DNA of 64,000 bases from Streptococcus suis (GTDB lineage: Bacteria; Bacillota; Bacilli; Lactobacillales; Streptococcaceae), in the NCBI GenBank assembly GCA_022354845.1, contig CP031970.1, forward strand, positions 1,922,001-1,986,000. Reading direction: 5' to 3'. Made by a program: the position numbers and the translations under genes. Each line of letters opens with the position of its first letter. Position 1 is the stretch's first letter. Below are positions 22,820-31,648 of the stretch, one piece after another. The notes beneath the pieces are model-generated. The model saw only the letters and a program-made list of their open reading frames with translations, ran no database searches and had not been told where the DNA came from.

Positions 22820-23233
22820 TTATTCTGCTTCACGTTTTACGAATTTAACTTTAACTGGCAATTTGTGACCAGCAAGGCGGAATGCTTCGCGTGCAACTTC
22901 TTCAGAAACGCCAGCAACTTCAAACATAACCTTACCGCGTTTAACTGGAGCTACCCAACCTTCAGGAGCACCTTTACCAGAACCCATACGTACACCGATA
23001 GCTTTAGCAGTGTATGATTTGTGTGGGAAGATTTTAATCCAAACTTTACCACCACGTTTCATGTAACGCGTCAGAGCGATACGGGCAGCTTCGATTTGGC
23101 GGTTTGTAATCCATGAGCTAGTAGTTGCTTGAAGACCGTATTGACCAAAGTCTACTTGTTTTCCACCTTTAGCTTCACCGCGCATTTTTCCACGGAATTC
23201 ACGACGGTGTTTTACACGTTTAGGTACTAACAT
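22820..23233 (-). CDS. rplP: 50S ribosomal protein L16
   Basis: The 137-residue protein at the tRNA-binding and antibiotic-binding face starts [19 protein letters not shown] and has [13 protein letters not shown]. The start is three bases after the rpsC stop. Confidence 0.99.
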   Translation of the reverse strand: MLVPKRVKHRREFRGKMRGEAKGGKQVDFGQYGLQATTSSWITNRQIEAARIALTRYMKRGGKVWIKIFPHKSYTAKAIGVRMGSGKGAPEGWVAPVKRGKVMFEVAGVSEEVAREAFRLAGHKLPVKVKFVKREAE

Positions 23234-23236
23234 TTG

Positions 23237-23890
23237 TTATTTACCTCCTTTAGTGTTTTTACGAGCTGGAAGAACTTCTCCACGGTAAATCCAAACTTTA
23301 ACACCTAGTTTACCGTAAGTTGTCAAAGCTTCTTCCCAAGCATAGTCGATATCCGCACGAAGTGTATGAAGAGGAACTGTTCCTTCTGAATAGCCTTCTG
23401 CACGGGCAATATCAGCACCGTTCAAACGACCAGAAACTTGTGTTTTGATACCTTTTGCACCAGCGCGCATTGTGCGTTGGATAGCTTGTTTTTGAGCACG
23501 GCGGAAAGCCACACGTTGTTCCAATTGACGAGCAATTGACTCACCAACAAGGTGTGCATCCAAATCAGGCTGTTTGATTTCGATGATGTTGATGTGTACT
23601 TGTTTACCAGTCAATTTGTTCAATTGAGCACGAAGCGCATCAACGTTGCTACCAGCTTTACCGATAACCATACCTGGTTTTGCAGTGTGGATAGAAACGA
23701 TTACTTTGTTTACAGCACGTTCGATTTCAATTGTTGACGTTGACGCATCAGCCAATTCTTTTTTGATAAAGTTGCGGATTGCAAGATCTTCATGAAGGTA
23801 ATCCGCGTATTCTTTTTCAGCATACCATTTAGCATCCCAATCACGGATGATGCCAACACGCATACCAATTGGATGTACTTTTTGACCCAC
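23237..23890 (-). CDS. rpsC: 30S ribosomal protein S3
   Basis: The 217-residue protein starts [19 protein letters not shown], with a KH domain ([17 protein letters not shown]) and C-terminal domain ([12 protein letters not shown]). It helps form the mRNA entry helicase site. Confidence 0.99.
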   Translation of the reverse strand: MGQKVHPIGMRVGIIRDWDAKWYAEKEYADYLHEDLAIRNFIKKELADASTSTIEIERAVNKVIVSIHTAKPGMVIGKAGSNVDALRAQLNKLTGKQVHINIIEIKQPDLDAHLVGESIARQLEQRVAFRRAQKQAIQRTMRAGAKGIKTQVSGRLNGADIARAEGYSEGTVPLHTLRADIDYAWEEALTTYGKLGVKVWIYRGEVLPARKNTKGGK

Positions 23891-23902
23891 GTTTTTACCT
23901 CC

Positions 23903-24247
23903 TTATTTCTCTGCCACAACTACAGTGATGTGAGCTGTGCGTTTGTTGATTGGTGAAGCTGAACCTTTCGCACGTGGACGGAAACGTTTCAACGTTGGTC
24001 CTTCGTTTGCGAATGCTTCGCTGACTACCAAGTTAGCTTTTTCCAAACCAAAGTTGTTTTCAGCGTTAGCGATTGCTGAGTTTAAAACTTCCTCGATAAT
24101 GCTTGCAGCTTTGTTTGGTGTGAATTTCAAGATTGCGATTGCGTCTGCTACGCTTTTGCCACGGATGTTATCCAAGACAAGACGTGATTTACGAGGTGAA
24201 ACACGTACTGTGCGAGCAGTTGCTTTAGCTGAAGTGATTTCTGCCAT
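23903..24247 (-). CDS. rplV: 50S ribosomal protein L22
   Basis: The 114-residue protein reaches into the exit tunnel with its beta-hairpin. The sequences [18 protein letters not shown] and [20 protein letters not shown] are complete. No obvious insertion in the macrolide-resistance hairpin is seen. Confidence 0.99.
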   Translation of the reverse strand: MAEITSAKATARTVRVSPRKSRLVLDNIRGKSVADAIAILKFTPNKAASIIEEVLNSAIANAENNFGLEKANLVVSEAFANEGPTLKRFRPRAKGSASPINKRTAHITVVVAEK

Positions 24248-24264
24248 TGTGTTTTCCTCCTAAA

Positions 24265-24546
24265 TTATTTACGACGAGTTTTCTTGTCGTCAGCAGCATG
24301 ACCTTTGTAAGTACGAGTTGGTGCGAATTCACCAAGTTTGTGACCTACCATGTCTTCTTGAATGTATACAGGTACGTGTTTACGACCATCGTAAACTGCA
24401 ATTGTATAACCGATGAAACTTGGGAAAATCGTTGAACGACGTGACCAAGTTTTAATTACTTTTTTCTTTTCGTCATTTGCTTGAGCTTCAACTTTTTTCA
24501 TCAAATGCTCATCGACGAAAGGTCCTTTTTTAAGACTACGTCCCAT
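24265..24546 (-). CDS. rpsS: 30S ribosomal protein S19
   Basis: The 93-residue head protein starts [21 protein letters not shown] chose ATG 24546 because the family begins [10 protein letters not shown] and AGGAG lies upstream; the open frame extends 16 codons further without homology. The 101-base gap to rplB holds a GCCCGC/GCGGGC hairpin at 24587-24601. Confidence 0.98.
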
Positions 24547-24647
24547 TATAGTGTTTTCTCCTTTAAAATATGTACCACAGCGGCTTGCCCGCAATGCGGG
24601 CTACCGAGTTGGCGGATGATATAGCATGCTAAGCAACTAAGTATAAA

Positions 24648-25481
24648 TTACTTTTGGTTGCGACGACGAACGATAAGTTTGTCTGATTTAGCTTTCTTGT
24701 TACGAGTTTTCAAACCAAGAGCTGGTTTACCCCATGGAGTAGATGGTGCTTTACGACCAACTGGCGCTTTACCTTCACCACCACCGTGTGGGTGATCGTT
24801 AGGGTTCATTACAGAACCGCGAACTGTTGGACGGATGCCTTTCCAACGGCTACGACCTGCTTTACCAAGGTTTACTAGGCCATGTTGTTCGTTACCTACA
24901 GTACCAACAGTAGCACGGCAAGTACCAAGGATCATACGAACTTCACCTGATTGAAGGCGAACAAGAACGTATTTACCTTCTTGACCAAGAACCTGTGCAG
25001 ATGCACCAGCAGCACGAACCAACTCACCACCGCGACCTGGTTTCAACTCGACGTTGTGAACAACAGTACCGACTGGGATGTTTGCAAGTGGAAGTGCATT
25101 ACCAACTTTGATATCCGCTTCTGGACCTGAAACGATGCGTTGACCAACTTCAAGACCTTTAGGAGCGATGATATATGCTTTTACACCGTCTGTGTAGTGT
25201 ACAAGAGCGATGTTTGCTGAGCGGTTTGGATCGTATTCAATTGTTTTAACAACTGCTTCAACGCCATCTTTGTTACGTTTGAAGTCTACCAAACGGTAGA
25301 AACGTTTGTGACCGCCACCTTGATGACGAACAGTGATGCGACCATTGTTGTTACGACCAGCTTTGTTTTTCAATGCAACAAGCAAGCTTTTTTCTGGAGT
25401 GCTTGTTGTGATTTCAGCGAAGTCCAAAGAAGTCATGTTACGACGGCCATTTGTCGTTGGTTTATAAACTTTAATACCCAC
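24648..25481 (-). CDS. rplB: 50S ribosomal protein L2
   Basis: The 277-residue protein is required for subunit joining and peptidyl transfer. The essential histidine region [15 protein letters not shown] is present. It begins [17 protein letters not shown]. It lies between rplW and rpsS. Confidence 0.99.
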   Translation of the reverse strand: MGIKVYKPTTNGRRNMTSLDFAEITTSTPEKSLLVALKNKAGRNNNGRITVRHQGGGHKRFYRLVDFKRNKDGVEAVVKTIEYDPNRSANIALVHYTDGVKAYIIAPKGLEVGQRIVSGPEADIKVGNALPLANIPVGTVVHNVELKPGRGGELVRAAGASAQVLGQEGKYVLVRLQSGEVRMILGTCRATVGTVGNEQHGLVNLGKAGRSRWKGIRPTVRGSVMNPNDHPHGGGEGKAPVGRKAPSTPWGKPALGLKTRNKKAKSDKLIVRRRNQK

Positions 25482-25498
25482 GTTAATTCCTCCTTTGA

Positions 25499-25798
25499 TT
25501 ATTCAGCGTCAGCTGTAGCGAACAATTCGATCGCTTTTGAATCAGCAGTCAATGTGATGATTGCTTTTTTCACTTTGTTTGTGCGACCTACATAACGACC
25601 TACGCGTTTTGTTTTAGGTTTCACGTTGATTGTGTTAACATTTGCAACTTTAACACCTTCAAATGCAGCTTCAACAGCTTGTTTGATCAAGAGTTTGTGT
25701 GCACGAGTGTCAACTTCAAATACATACTTGCCTGCTTCGAGTTGGCCCATTGAGCTTTCTGTGATGACAGGTTTTTTGATAACATCATACAAATTCAT
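25499..25798 (-). CDS. rplW: 50S ribosomal protein L23
   Basis: The 99-residue protein starts [20 protein letters not shown] and forms the docking site for trigger factor and SRP at the tunnel exit. Its ATG overlaps the rplD stop by one base (TAATG), implying translational coupling. Confidence 0.99.
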   Translation of the reverse strand: MNLYDVIKKPVITESSMGQLEAGKYVFEVDTRAHKLLIKQAVEAAFEGVKVANVNTINVKPKTKRVGRYVGRTNKVKKAIITLTADSKAIELFATADAE

Positions 25799-26421
25799 TA
25801 TGCAAGAACCTCCTCAATTTTAGAGATAGCTGCTTGAGTTACAAGAAGTTTGTCTGCATTTGCGATGTCAAGTACGCTTGCAGTAGTTGCAGTTGCAACT
25901 TTCACTCCTGGGATGTTACGAGCAGAGAGAGCTGCGAATTCGTTGCCTTCTTCAAAAATAACAAGGACTTTAGAATCAATGCTCAATGCTGCAAGCACTT
26001 TTGCAAATTCAGCAGTTTTTGGAGCTGTGAATTCAAGTGAGTTAACAGCTACAAATTTGTTTTCAGCAACTTTCTGTGAGTAAACAGATTTAAGTGCCAA
26101 GCGACGAACTTTTTGTGGAAGTTTGTACGCATATGAACGTGGAGTTGGTCCGAAGACTACGCCACCGCCACGCCATTGTGGTGAACGGATAGAACCTTGA
26201 CGAGCACGTCCAGTTCCTTTTTGACGCCATGGTTTGCGTCCGCCACCTGAAACTGCTGAGCGGTTTTTAACTGCGTGAGTACCTTGACGAAGGCTAGCAC
26301 GTTGGCTGATGATCACATCAAATACAACTGCTTGGTTTGGCTCGATACCAAAGATTGCATCGTTAAGAACTACTTCACCAGCTTGTTTACCAGTTTGGTC
26401 AAATAATGTTACGTTTGCCAT
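25798..26421 (-). CDS. rplD: 50S ribosomal protein L4
   Basis: The 207-residue protein has the extended tunnel loop ([20 protein letters not shown]). In E. coli L4 autoregulates the S10 operon; I see no evidence of that mechanism here. It follows rplC by 24 bases. Confidence 0.99.
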   Translation of the reverse strand: MANVTLFDQTGKQAGEVVLNDAIFGIEPNQAVVFDVIISQRASLRQGTHAVKNRSAVSGGGRKPWRQKGTGRARQGSIRSPQWRGGGVVFGPTPRSYAYKLPQKVRRLALKSVYSQKVAENKFVAVNSLEFTAPKTAEFAKVLAALSIDSKVLVIFEEGNEFAALSARNIPGVKVATATTASVLDIANADKLLVTQAAISKIEEVLA

Positions 26422-26445
26422 TTCGACTGATTTCCCCTTTCCTTA

Positions 26446-27072
26446 TTATTTACCAGCTTTAACTGCTGATTTGATAGTGATAAGAGATTTCTTAGCACCT
26501 GGTACGTTACCTTTGATAAGGATAACGTTCTTTTCCGGAACAACTTGTACAACTTCAAGGTTTTGGATTGTTACACGGTTGCCACCCATGCGACCTGCAA
26601 GATTTTTACCTTTAAATACACGGCTAGGTGGAATAGGACCCATAGAACCTGGACGACGGTGGTAACGAGAACCGTGAGCCATAGGACCACGTGATTGACC
26701 ATGGCGTTTGATAACACCTTGGAAACCTTTACCTTTAGATGTACCAGTTACATCAACAACATCACCAGCTGCGAAAGTTTCAACTGTAATTTCTTGTCCA
26801 ACTTCCAAGCCTTCAATGTTTTTGAATTCACGAATGAAGCGCTTAGGAGCTGTGTTAGCTTTAGCTACATGGCCTTTGGCAGGTTTGTTGCTCAATACTT
26901 CGCGTTTGTCATCAAAACCAACTTGAACTGCTGCATAACCGTCAGTTTCAACTGTTTTCACTTGAAGAACAACGTTTGGAGTTGCTTCGATGACAGTAAC
27001 AGGGATAAATTCACCAGATTCAGTGAAGATTTGAGTCATTCCCACTTTTTTCCCTAAGATTCCTTTTGTCAT
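26446..27072 (-). CDS. rplC: 50S ribosomal protein L3
   Basis: The 208-residue assembly protein starts [20 protein letters not shown] and carries the conserved central loop [20 protein letters not shown]. It is separated from rpsJ by 214 bases containing a repeat element. Confidence 0.99.
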   Translation of the reverse strand: MTKGILGKKVGMTQIFTESGEFIPVTVIEATPNVVLQVKTVETDGYAAVQVGFDDKREVLSNKPAKGHVAKANTAPKRFIREFKNIEGLEVGQEITVETFAAGDVVDVTGTSKGKGFQGVIKRHGQSRGPMAHGSRYHRRPGSMGPIPPSRVFKGKNLAGRMGGNRVTIQNLEVVQVVPEKNVILIKGNVPGAKKSLITIKSAVKAGK

Positions 27073-27142
27073 GAGAAAAATATTCCTTTTCTTATTTTAT
27101 AGTTAAAAAGTTTTTAACGAGCGTTTTTCATGCTCAAATCAA

Positions 27143-27245
27143 GATACAAAGGGCATCAAACTCAAAGTGAAAATAGGAAAATCTGACGACGACTCAACGA
27201 GCCTAGGCGATTTTATCTTTTTCACACGGAGTTTAGCCCGTGTTC
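27143..27245 (+). repeat. About 100-bp hairpin repeat, copy D (rplC-rpsJ gap)
   Basis: The element begins GATACAAAGGGC and ends TTAGCCCGTGTTC. Nested arms GGGC/GCCC, AAACTC/GAGTTT and GTGAAAATAGGAAAATC / GATTTTATCTTTTTCAC make one long imperfect hairpin. It resembles copy A in its outer ends and copy B in its inner arms. Confidence 0.75.
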
Positions 27246-27286
27246 AATTACTAAATGAACACTTGCTTTTTTGCCTCGCTACTTGA

Positions 27287-27595
27287 TTACAATTTAATTT
27301 CTACGTTCACACCACTTGGAAGATCCAATTTCATCAACGCATCAACTGTTTTTTGAGTTGGGTTAATGATATCTACCAAACGTTTGTGTGTACGCATTTC
27401 GAACTGCTCACGAGAGTCTTTATACTTGTGAGTCGCACGGATGATTGTGTAGAGGCTACGTTCTGTTGGAAGCGGAACTGGACCTGCTACTTGAGCACCT
27501 GTACGTGTTGCAGTTTCAACGATTTTTGCAGCTGCTGTATCAAGTGTACGGTGTTCGTACGCTTTCAAGCGGATGCGGATTTTTTTGTTTGCCAT
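27287..27595 (-). CDS. rpsJ: 30S ribosomal protein S10
   Basis: The 102-residue protein starts [20 protein letters not shown] and is the first gene of the super-operon. It also serves as NusE in antitermination. The 137 bases between the promoter and the ATG contain no other gene. Confidence 0.99.
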   Translation of the reverse strand: MANKKIRIRLKAYEHRTLDTAAAKIVETATRTGAQVAGPVPLPTERSLYTIIRATHKYKDSREQFEMRTHKRLVDIINPTQKTVDALMKLDLPSGVNVEIKL

Positions 27596-27732
27596 CTTTT
27601 TCTCCTTTTCGTCTATTTAGAATAATAGGCTAGCTCCACAAGAAAACCAACACCTGTTGCGTGGCAATGCAACCGAGCGTGTCGCAACCTCTTGCATCAA
27701 AGCTATAGCCGTAAATTTTACGGCACTAGAAC

Positions 27733-27761
27733 AGTTTACCAAATTATCGGAAACAATGCAA
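27733..27761 (-). promoter_or_regulatory. Promoter of the S10-spc-alpha super-operon
   Basis: On the minus strand TTGCAT (27756-27761) is 17 bases from TAAACT (27733-27738), about 140 bases upstream of rpsJ. It lies only about 50 bases from the IS30 relic, so the insertion stopped just short of it. Confidence 0.65.
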
Positions 27762-27883
27762 GAAGTTTTGCTTTTTATTTTTAAAAAAATAGTTTATTCA
27801 ATTTCCTTGAAATTTCTATAATGAAGTTAGCCATCTCGCCTTTCTCAAAAATATTTGTTTCGCTATCTTTGAGTAAGCCGGTA

Positions 27884-27992
27884 ATTTCATTTGATAACAG
27901 GCTTGAAGCTGTTAGGCTAAGTAGCCAAGGCTAACAGTAGCCTTGGTTTAGCTGACAAAACAGGTTCAAGGGTTCCTGTTGTCAAATGAAAT
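27884..27992 (+). repeat. 109-bp nested inverted repeat, copy in the right IS30 relic
   Basis: Terminal 18-base arms pair at 17 positions. Inside, CTTGAA/TTCAAG, CTGTT/AACAG and GCTAA/TTAGC pair in nested order around AAGGCTA-ACAG-TAGCCTT. This could be a structured leader RNA of the transposase mRNA or a MITE carried inside the IS. Confidence 0.8.
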
Positions 27993-28065
27993 CCAATTTA
28001 AGGCAAAAGAAAATACCTCTATGCTATACTTGTCGTTCACCACAAACACAAGGAAGGGCACAGAG

Positions 28066-29021
28066 ATGCAAGAACAGTATACACCAAAAGGCAAACATTT
28101 GACAATGGATAACCGTCGCTTGATTGAACGGTGGAAGAAGGAAGGCAAGTCTAATCGTGAAATTGCTGGTTTACTTGCAAAGGCTCCTCAGACCATTAAT
28201 AACGAGATCAATCGGGGTACAACCTTACAACAAGTACGAAAAGGGGTGTATAAAAAGGTCTATTCAGCTGACTACGCACAAACTGTTTACCACACCAATC
28301 GAAAGAGGTCGGTGAAAAAATTAATTCTAACCAAAGAAATCAAAGAGAAGATTTTACACTATGCTAAGCAAAAATTTTCTCCTGAAATGATGGTGAAGAA
28401 GAAACAGCTGGCTGTTGGGATTTCAACTATTTACTATTGGGTTCATCATGGTCATTTAGGATTGAAAAAAGCGGATATGCTTTATCCTAGAAAAAAGAAA
28501 GCGATCAAAAAGAAAGCGATCAAAAAGAAAGCTAGTCCTAACTTTAAACCAGCAGGCAAATCAATTGAAGAACGACCTGAAGTTATTAATCTTCGCTTAG
28601 AAAAGGGTCATTATTAAATTGATATCGTTCTACTAACCAGAGTAAAAAATCATTGCCTTTTAGTCTTGACCGACCGTCGGAGTAGACACCAAATCATCCG
28701 TCTGATACCTAACAAAACCACTGAATCAATCAATCAGGCACTGGAGGGAATCTTGAGGGAACATCGTATTCTGTTAATGGTACAGAATTTAGTCGTCTGG
28801 CTGAGTTGTTTCCTGAGGAACATATCTACAATGCGCATCCCTACTCTTCATGGGAGAGGGGAACGAATGAAAATCACAATCGATTGATTCGGAGATGGTT
28901 ACCAAAAGGAACCAAGAAAACGACCCCAAAAGAAGTCGCTTTTATCGAAAATTGGATGAACTATTACCCTAAAAAATGCTTTGACTACAAGTCGTCGAGT
29001 GAATTTCTTATGGGTGGCTAA
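28066..29021 (+). pseudogene. IS30-family transposase, broken by a stop and a deletion
   Basis: The N-terminal HTH (LIERWKKEGKSNREIAGLL), linker and part of the DDE domain are readable for 183 codons. Codon 184 is TAA (28615-28617) where GAA is expected in the GHYE(I)D motif that holds the first catalytic Asp. The same frame then continues (TDRRSRHQIIRL). Around 28772 some 15-16 bases are missing, removing the second catalytic Asp and shifting frame; the rest (NGTEFSRLAELFPEE ... GTNENHNRLIRRWLPKG) ends at 29021. Start ATG 28066 follows AAGGAAGGG. Confidence 0.9.
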
Positions 29022-29148
29022 TTTCAACTTGAAATTTGGGGTTTTACATCAAACCCATTGCTTTTTATTCCAATTCGACTCCTCATTGTTCTTTATCATG
29101 CAAATTCTGATAAACATTTGATATGTTTGTGTTAACAAACAGTGAACA

Positions 29149-29400
29149 GTGAATATTCATCTTATTTTTACAGACTTCTATAACAAACAATCCTTACTAG
29201 CTGTTCACAAGTCAAAGCTACAATGGATTGATTATCCCTTTGTCGATGACTATTCTAAAGAAAATATCACCTGTTATTTAGTTGCACTTATTTTGTACTG
29301 TCTCAGAATCCTTATACTAAACAGCTTTTTCTCGACTCGGTTCATTCTCCATATATCGAACAAAAACAGCAGGCAGTATCTCATACATTTCAACACTTAT
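29149..29400 (+). pseudogene. Possible gene fragment, unidentified
   Basis: The frame starting near 29150 (TDFYNKQSLLAVHKSK, IDYPFVDDYSKENITCYL) and a second frame after about 29300 (YTKQLFLDSVHSPYIEQKQQ) each look like coding sequence, as if one gene had suffered a frameshift. I recognise no family. It lies between the IS end and the nrdG terminator and has no convincing ribosome binding site. Confidence 0.25.
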
Positions 29401-29401
29401 T

Positions 29402-29437
29402 AAAAAAACCAGCTCCCATCTTTGGGACTAACTGGTT
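29402..29437 (-). terminator. Terminator after nrdG
   Basis: On the minus strand the stem AACCAG...GTCCC / GGGAG...CTGGTT is followed by seven T residues. It closes the nrdD-nrdG region. Confidence 0.75.
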
Positions 29438-29484
29438 GTGTGTTGATTCTTCTCGTTTCATATCGCCAATTTGATCTACGGTTC

Positions 29485-30048
29485 TTATCCATTATCTTTC
29501 AGCTTTTCCCATAGATGAATACGACTGTCTTTTAAGGACTGTCGGACATCAATAATTCGTTGGTTAGATGAGCCGCGGAACTGCAACATGAGATTGCGTT
29601 TGGTTCGCTCATAGCGGCCGTCTACTAGGATATCTAAATACGAGAGCAACTCCAACTTGTCTGGAGTTTCCAGCATCAGTTCTTCCCATGTGTAGCCTGT
29701 CCAAGACCAAATATCCTTTTCGGGTAATTCTTTCCGAATGCGCTTGACCAAGGGTAAGACCGTCCCGGTATTGAGAAAGGGTTCTCCTCCAAGAAGGGTC
29801 AATCCCTGTACGTAGGGCTGAGATAAGTCATCTATAATGCGGTCTTCGAGTTCTTGGGTGTAGGGAATGCCAGACTTAAAAGACCAGGTTGCAACATTGT
29901 AGCAACCTTCGCAATGGAACATGCATCCGCTGACGTATAGGGAACAGCGAACGCCTTCACCATCCACAAAGTTAAAAGCCTTATAGTCGATAATGCGTCC
30001 TTGACTGAGTTCCTCACTTTTCCAGTCTTGTGGTTTGGGATTATTCAT
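29485..30048 (-). CDS. nrdG: Anaerobic ribonucleotide reductase activating enzyme
   Basis: The 187-residue radical SAM enzyme generates the glycyl radical on NrdD. The cluster motif is CMFHCEGC (Cys42, Cys46, Cys49), with the typical CX3CX2C spacing, followed by the glycine-rich LTLLGGEPF. I start at ATG 30048, preceded by AAGG; a TTG six codons upstream is open but lacks a site. It is the last gene of the nrdD cluster. Confidence 0.97.
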   Translation of the reverse strand: MNNPKPQDWKSEELSQGRIIDYKAFNFVDGEGVRCSLYVSGCMFHCEGCYNVATWSFKSGIPYTQELEDRIIDDLSQPYVQGLTLLGGEPFLNTGTVLPLVKRIRKELPEKDIWSWTGYTWEELMLETPDKLELLSYLDILVDGRYERTKRNLMLQFRGSSNQRIIDVRQSLKDSRIHLWEKLKDNG

Positions 30049-30149
30049 ATCTGATACCTTGAGCAAGTGTAAAGGAAATCCATCCTCTGTAGGATAAACG
30101 AATGTCTGATGGTATTCCTCATACGGTTGCTTCGGTCAGCTCGAGTCAT
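30045..30149 (-). other. Possible short ORF coupled to nrdG
   Basis: Between the GNAT gene and nrdG a minus-strand frame (MTRADRSNRMRNTIRHS...) is open through most of the gap. Its TGA overlaps the nrdG ATG as ATGA, the classic coupling overlap. The ribosome binding site is weak and I do not recognise the sequence, so it may be chance or a gene remnant. Its start position is approximate. Confidence 0.2.
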
Positions 30150-30204
30150 GGTGCCCGAAATGACCTTTATTCCTTTCCAATTTTGCTTTCGTAGCTTTTC
30201 TTTC

Positions 30205-30723
30205 TTACTTCCCCTCAATCCAATAGCGTTCTGTCCCTTCGCGGATATCCTCTAAGACGCCTCCGCAGGCTAGAATCGTTCTGCGACTGGCTTCGTTTTC
30301 TGGTGAGCAGGTCACTAGAATTCGGGAAATGTTTTTGGAAATAGCTTCCTGAAGGCCTTGATGTAGTTGCTTCTTGGAAAATCCTTTCCCCCGTTGGCTA
30401 GGGCGGATAGAATAACCAATATGGCCTCCCTTGTTGAGCAGGAAGTCATTGAGTCGCAGTCGTAGATTGAGAAAACCGACGGCTTGGCCCCTTTCATCAA
30501 ATGAAACATACTGGATATAAGGGACAAAGCGCTCTGGCAAGTCCAGGCCAGCCTCAGCTAGTTGTAATTTCTCTAACCAATTTTCATACTCTTCACCCAT
30601 CTGGTAGAAGCCACCATCCATGGCACTTTCTGCCCGCTTAAACTCAGCAATCATTTCTAAAATCGTGGTTTTATCCGACAGTGATGGACGTCTCAAGGTT
30701 AATTTCGGTTGGGATATTGACAT
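30205..30723 (-). CDS. GNAT-family N-acetyltransferase
   Basis: The 172-residue protein has the acetyl-CoA-binding motif A IGYSIRPSQRGKGFSKKQL (R/QxxGxG/A form) and the motif B region ENEASRRTILACGG. The substrate is unknown. Its ATG has a good site (AGGAG) and lies inside the preceding oxidoreductase gene, overlapping it by 53 bases. An acetyltransferase gene between nrdD and nrdG is, from memory, common in streptococci. Confidence 0.9.
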   Translation of the reverse strand: MSISQPKLTLRRPSLSDKTTILEMIAEFKRAESAMDGGFYQMGEEYENWLEKLQLAEAGLDLPERFVPYIQYVSFDERGQAVGFLNLRLRLNDFLLNKGGHIGYSIRPSQRGKGFSKKQLHQGLQEAISKNISRILVTCSPENEASRRTILACGGVLEDIREGTERYWIEGK

Positions 30724-31636
30724 GTAATTCTCCTATCTGGTGCTCAGCGTGTGCGATTTGATGGCAAATCCAGTGGCTCAACAAACTGGATGTAGGATTG
30801 ACTGGATTTTGCTTGGTAACTAAGGCATCTAAAAATGCATCCACCATGCTTTCAAACCCTCGTTTATACAAGGTGCTATCCCAAGATCCAAAACTTTCTA
30901 GTATTTCCTGGCCGGCCGTATACATGCGCAATTCTTCTAAGTTTTTTACCTGATAAGTGGCCTGAGGCGTCTGTACCTCCATGATCTCTCTACGGCTACC
31001 TGCTTGAAGATTCATTGAGGCAAGGACTGAAGTTTGCTTACTTTGTAAGGTAACCAAAACCTGACTAAGCTGTCCATTTTCAAGATGATAACTATACGTA
31101 GCCGAAAGTGGCTGGTCATCCAGCAAATAAAGGGCTGTATCCAAGGGATGAATAAAAAGGTCAAATAGTTTGAACGTTTGACTTCCCACGTCATTGACTT
31201 CATTCTTCTCTACAACAATTCTTCGCTTATCAGGCTTGCTTTTTAGATTTTGAATGGTGGGTGCGAAGCGACGGTTAAAACCTGCCATCAGCAAAACACC
31301 CTTGGATTGGGCTAATTGATAAAGGGTTGCTGTGTGGTAAACATCCTCTGTCAATGGCTTGTCCATATAGACTGGGATGCCTTTTTCCAAGAACAGCTCT
31401 GCTATTTCCATATGTGCCTTTGTGGCTACATGGATCATGACCCCATCTAAATCAAGGTTAACCAACTCTTGAACCGTGGTGTAGTTTTGGCTGTGAGGCA
31501 AACTAGTCGCGATCTTGGCGAGAACTGATTGGTTGCGGGTAAATAGATGCCACTCAATTCCCGATAGCGTTCGTAAATATGGTAGATAGGCTTTTTGAAA
31601 AATACCACCCAGGCCAACAATTCCAATCTTTTTCAT
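30671..31636 (-). CDS. Gfo/Idh/MocA-family oxidoreductase
   Basis: The 321-residue protein has an N-terminal Rossmann fold with KKIGIVGLGGIFQKAYLPYL and the EKGIPVYMDKPLTEDV segment (EKP-like motif with the catalytic-type Lys). The substrate cannot be deduced. I prefer ATG 31636 because AGAGG lies nine bases before it; an ATG two codons earlier is too close. It sits seven bases after the metallophosphatase gene. Confidence 0.9.
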   Translation of the reverse strand: MKKIGIVGLGGIFQKAYLPYLRTLSGIEWHLFTRNQSVLAKIATSLPHSQNYTTVQELVNLDLDGVMIHVATKAHMEIAELFLEKGIPVYMDKPLTEDVYHTATLYQLAQSKGVLLMAGFNRRFAPTIQNLKSKPDKRRIVVEKNEVNDVGSQTFKLFDLFIHPLDTALYLLDDQPLSATYSYHLENGQLSQVLVTLQSKQTSVLASMNLQAGSRREIMEVQTPQATYQVKNLEELRMYTAGQEILESFGSWDSTLYKRGFESMVDAFLDALVTKQNPVNPTSSLLSHWICHQIAHAEHQIGELHVNIPTEINLETSITVG

Positions 31637-31648
31637 GAACATTTCCTC

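Larger units (their letters stand above)
27813..29034 (+). mobile_element. IS30-family insertion sequence, right copy, defective
   Basis: The ends match as imperfect inverted repeats: TTTCTATAATGAAGTTAGCCA on the left against TTTCAAGTTGAAATTAGCCA read inward from the right. The ~1.22 kb element holds a 250-base leader with a 109-bp inverted repeat and one transposase gene with two disabling mutations. No clear target duplication is seen. Confidence 0.8.

Noticed and set aside
22517..23017. 166-codon frame opposite rpmC and rplP
   Set aside because: It is rich in Phe and Ser, as expected of the antisense of Lys-rich ribosomal proteins.
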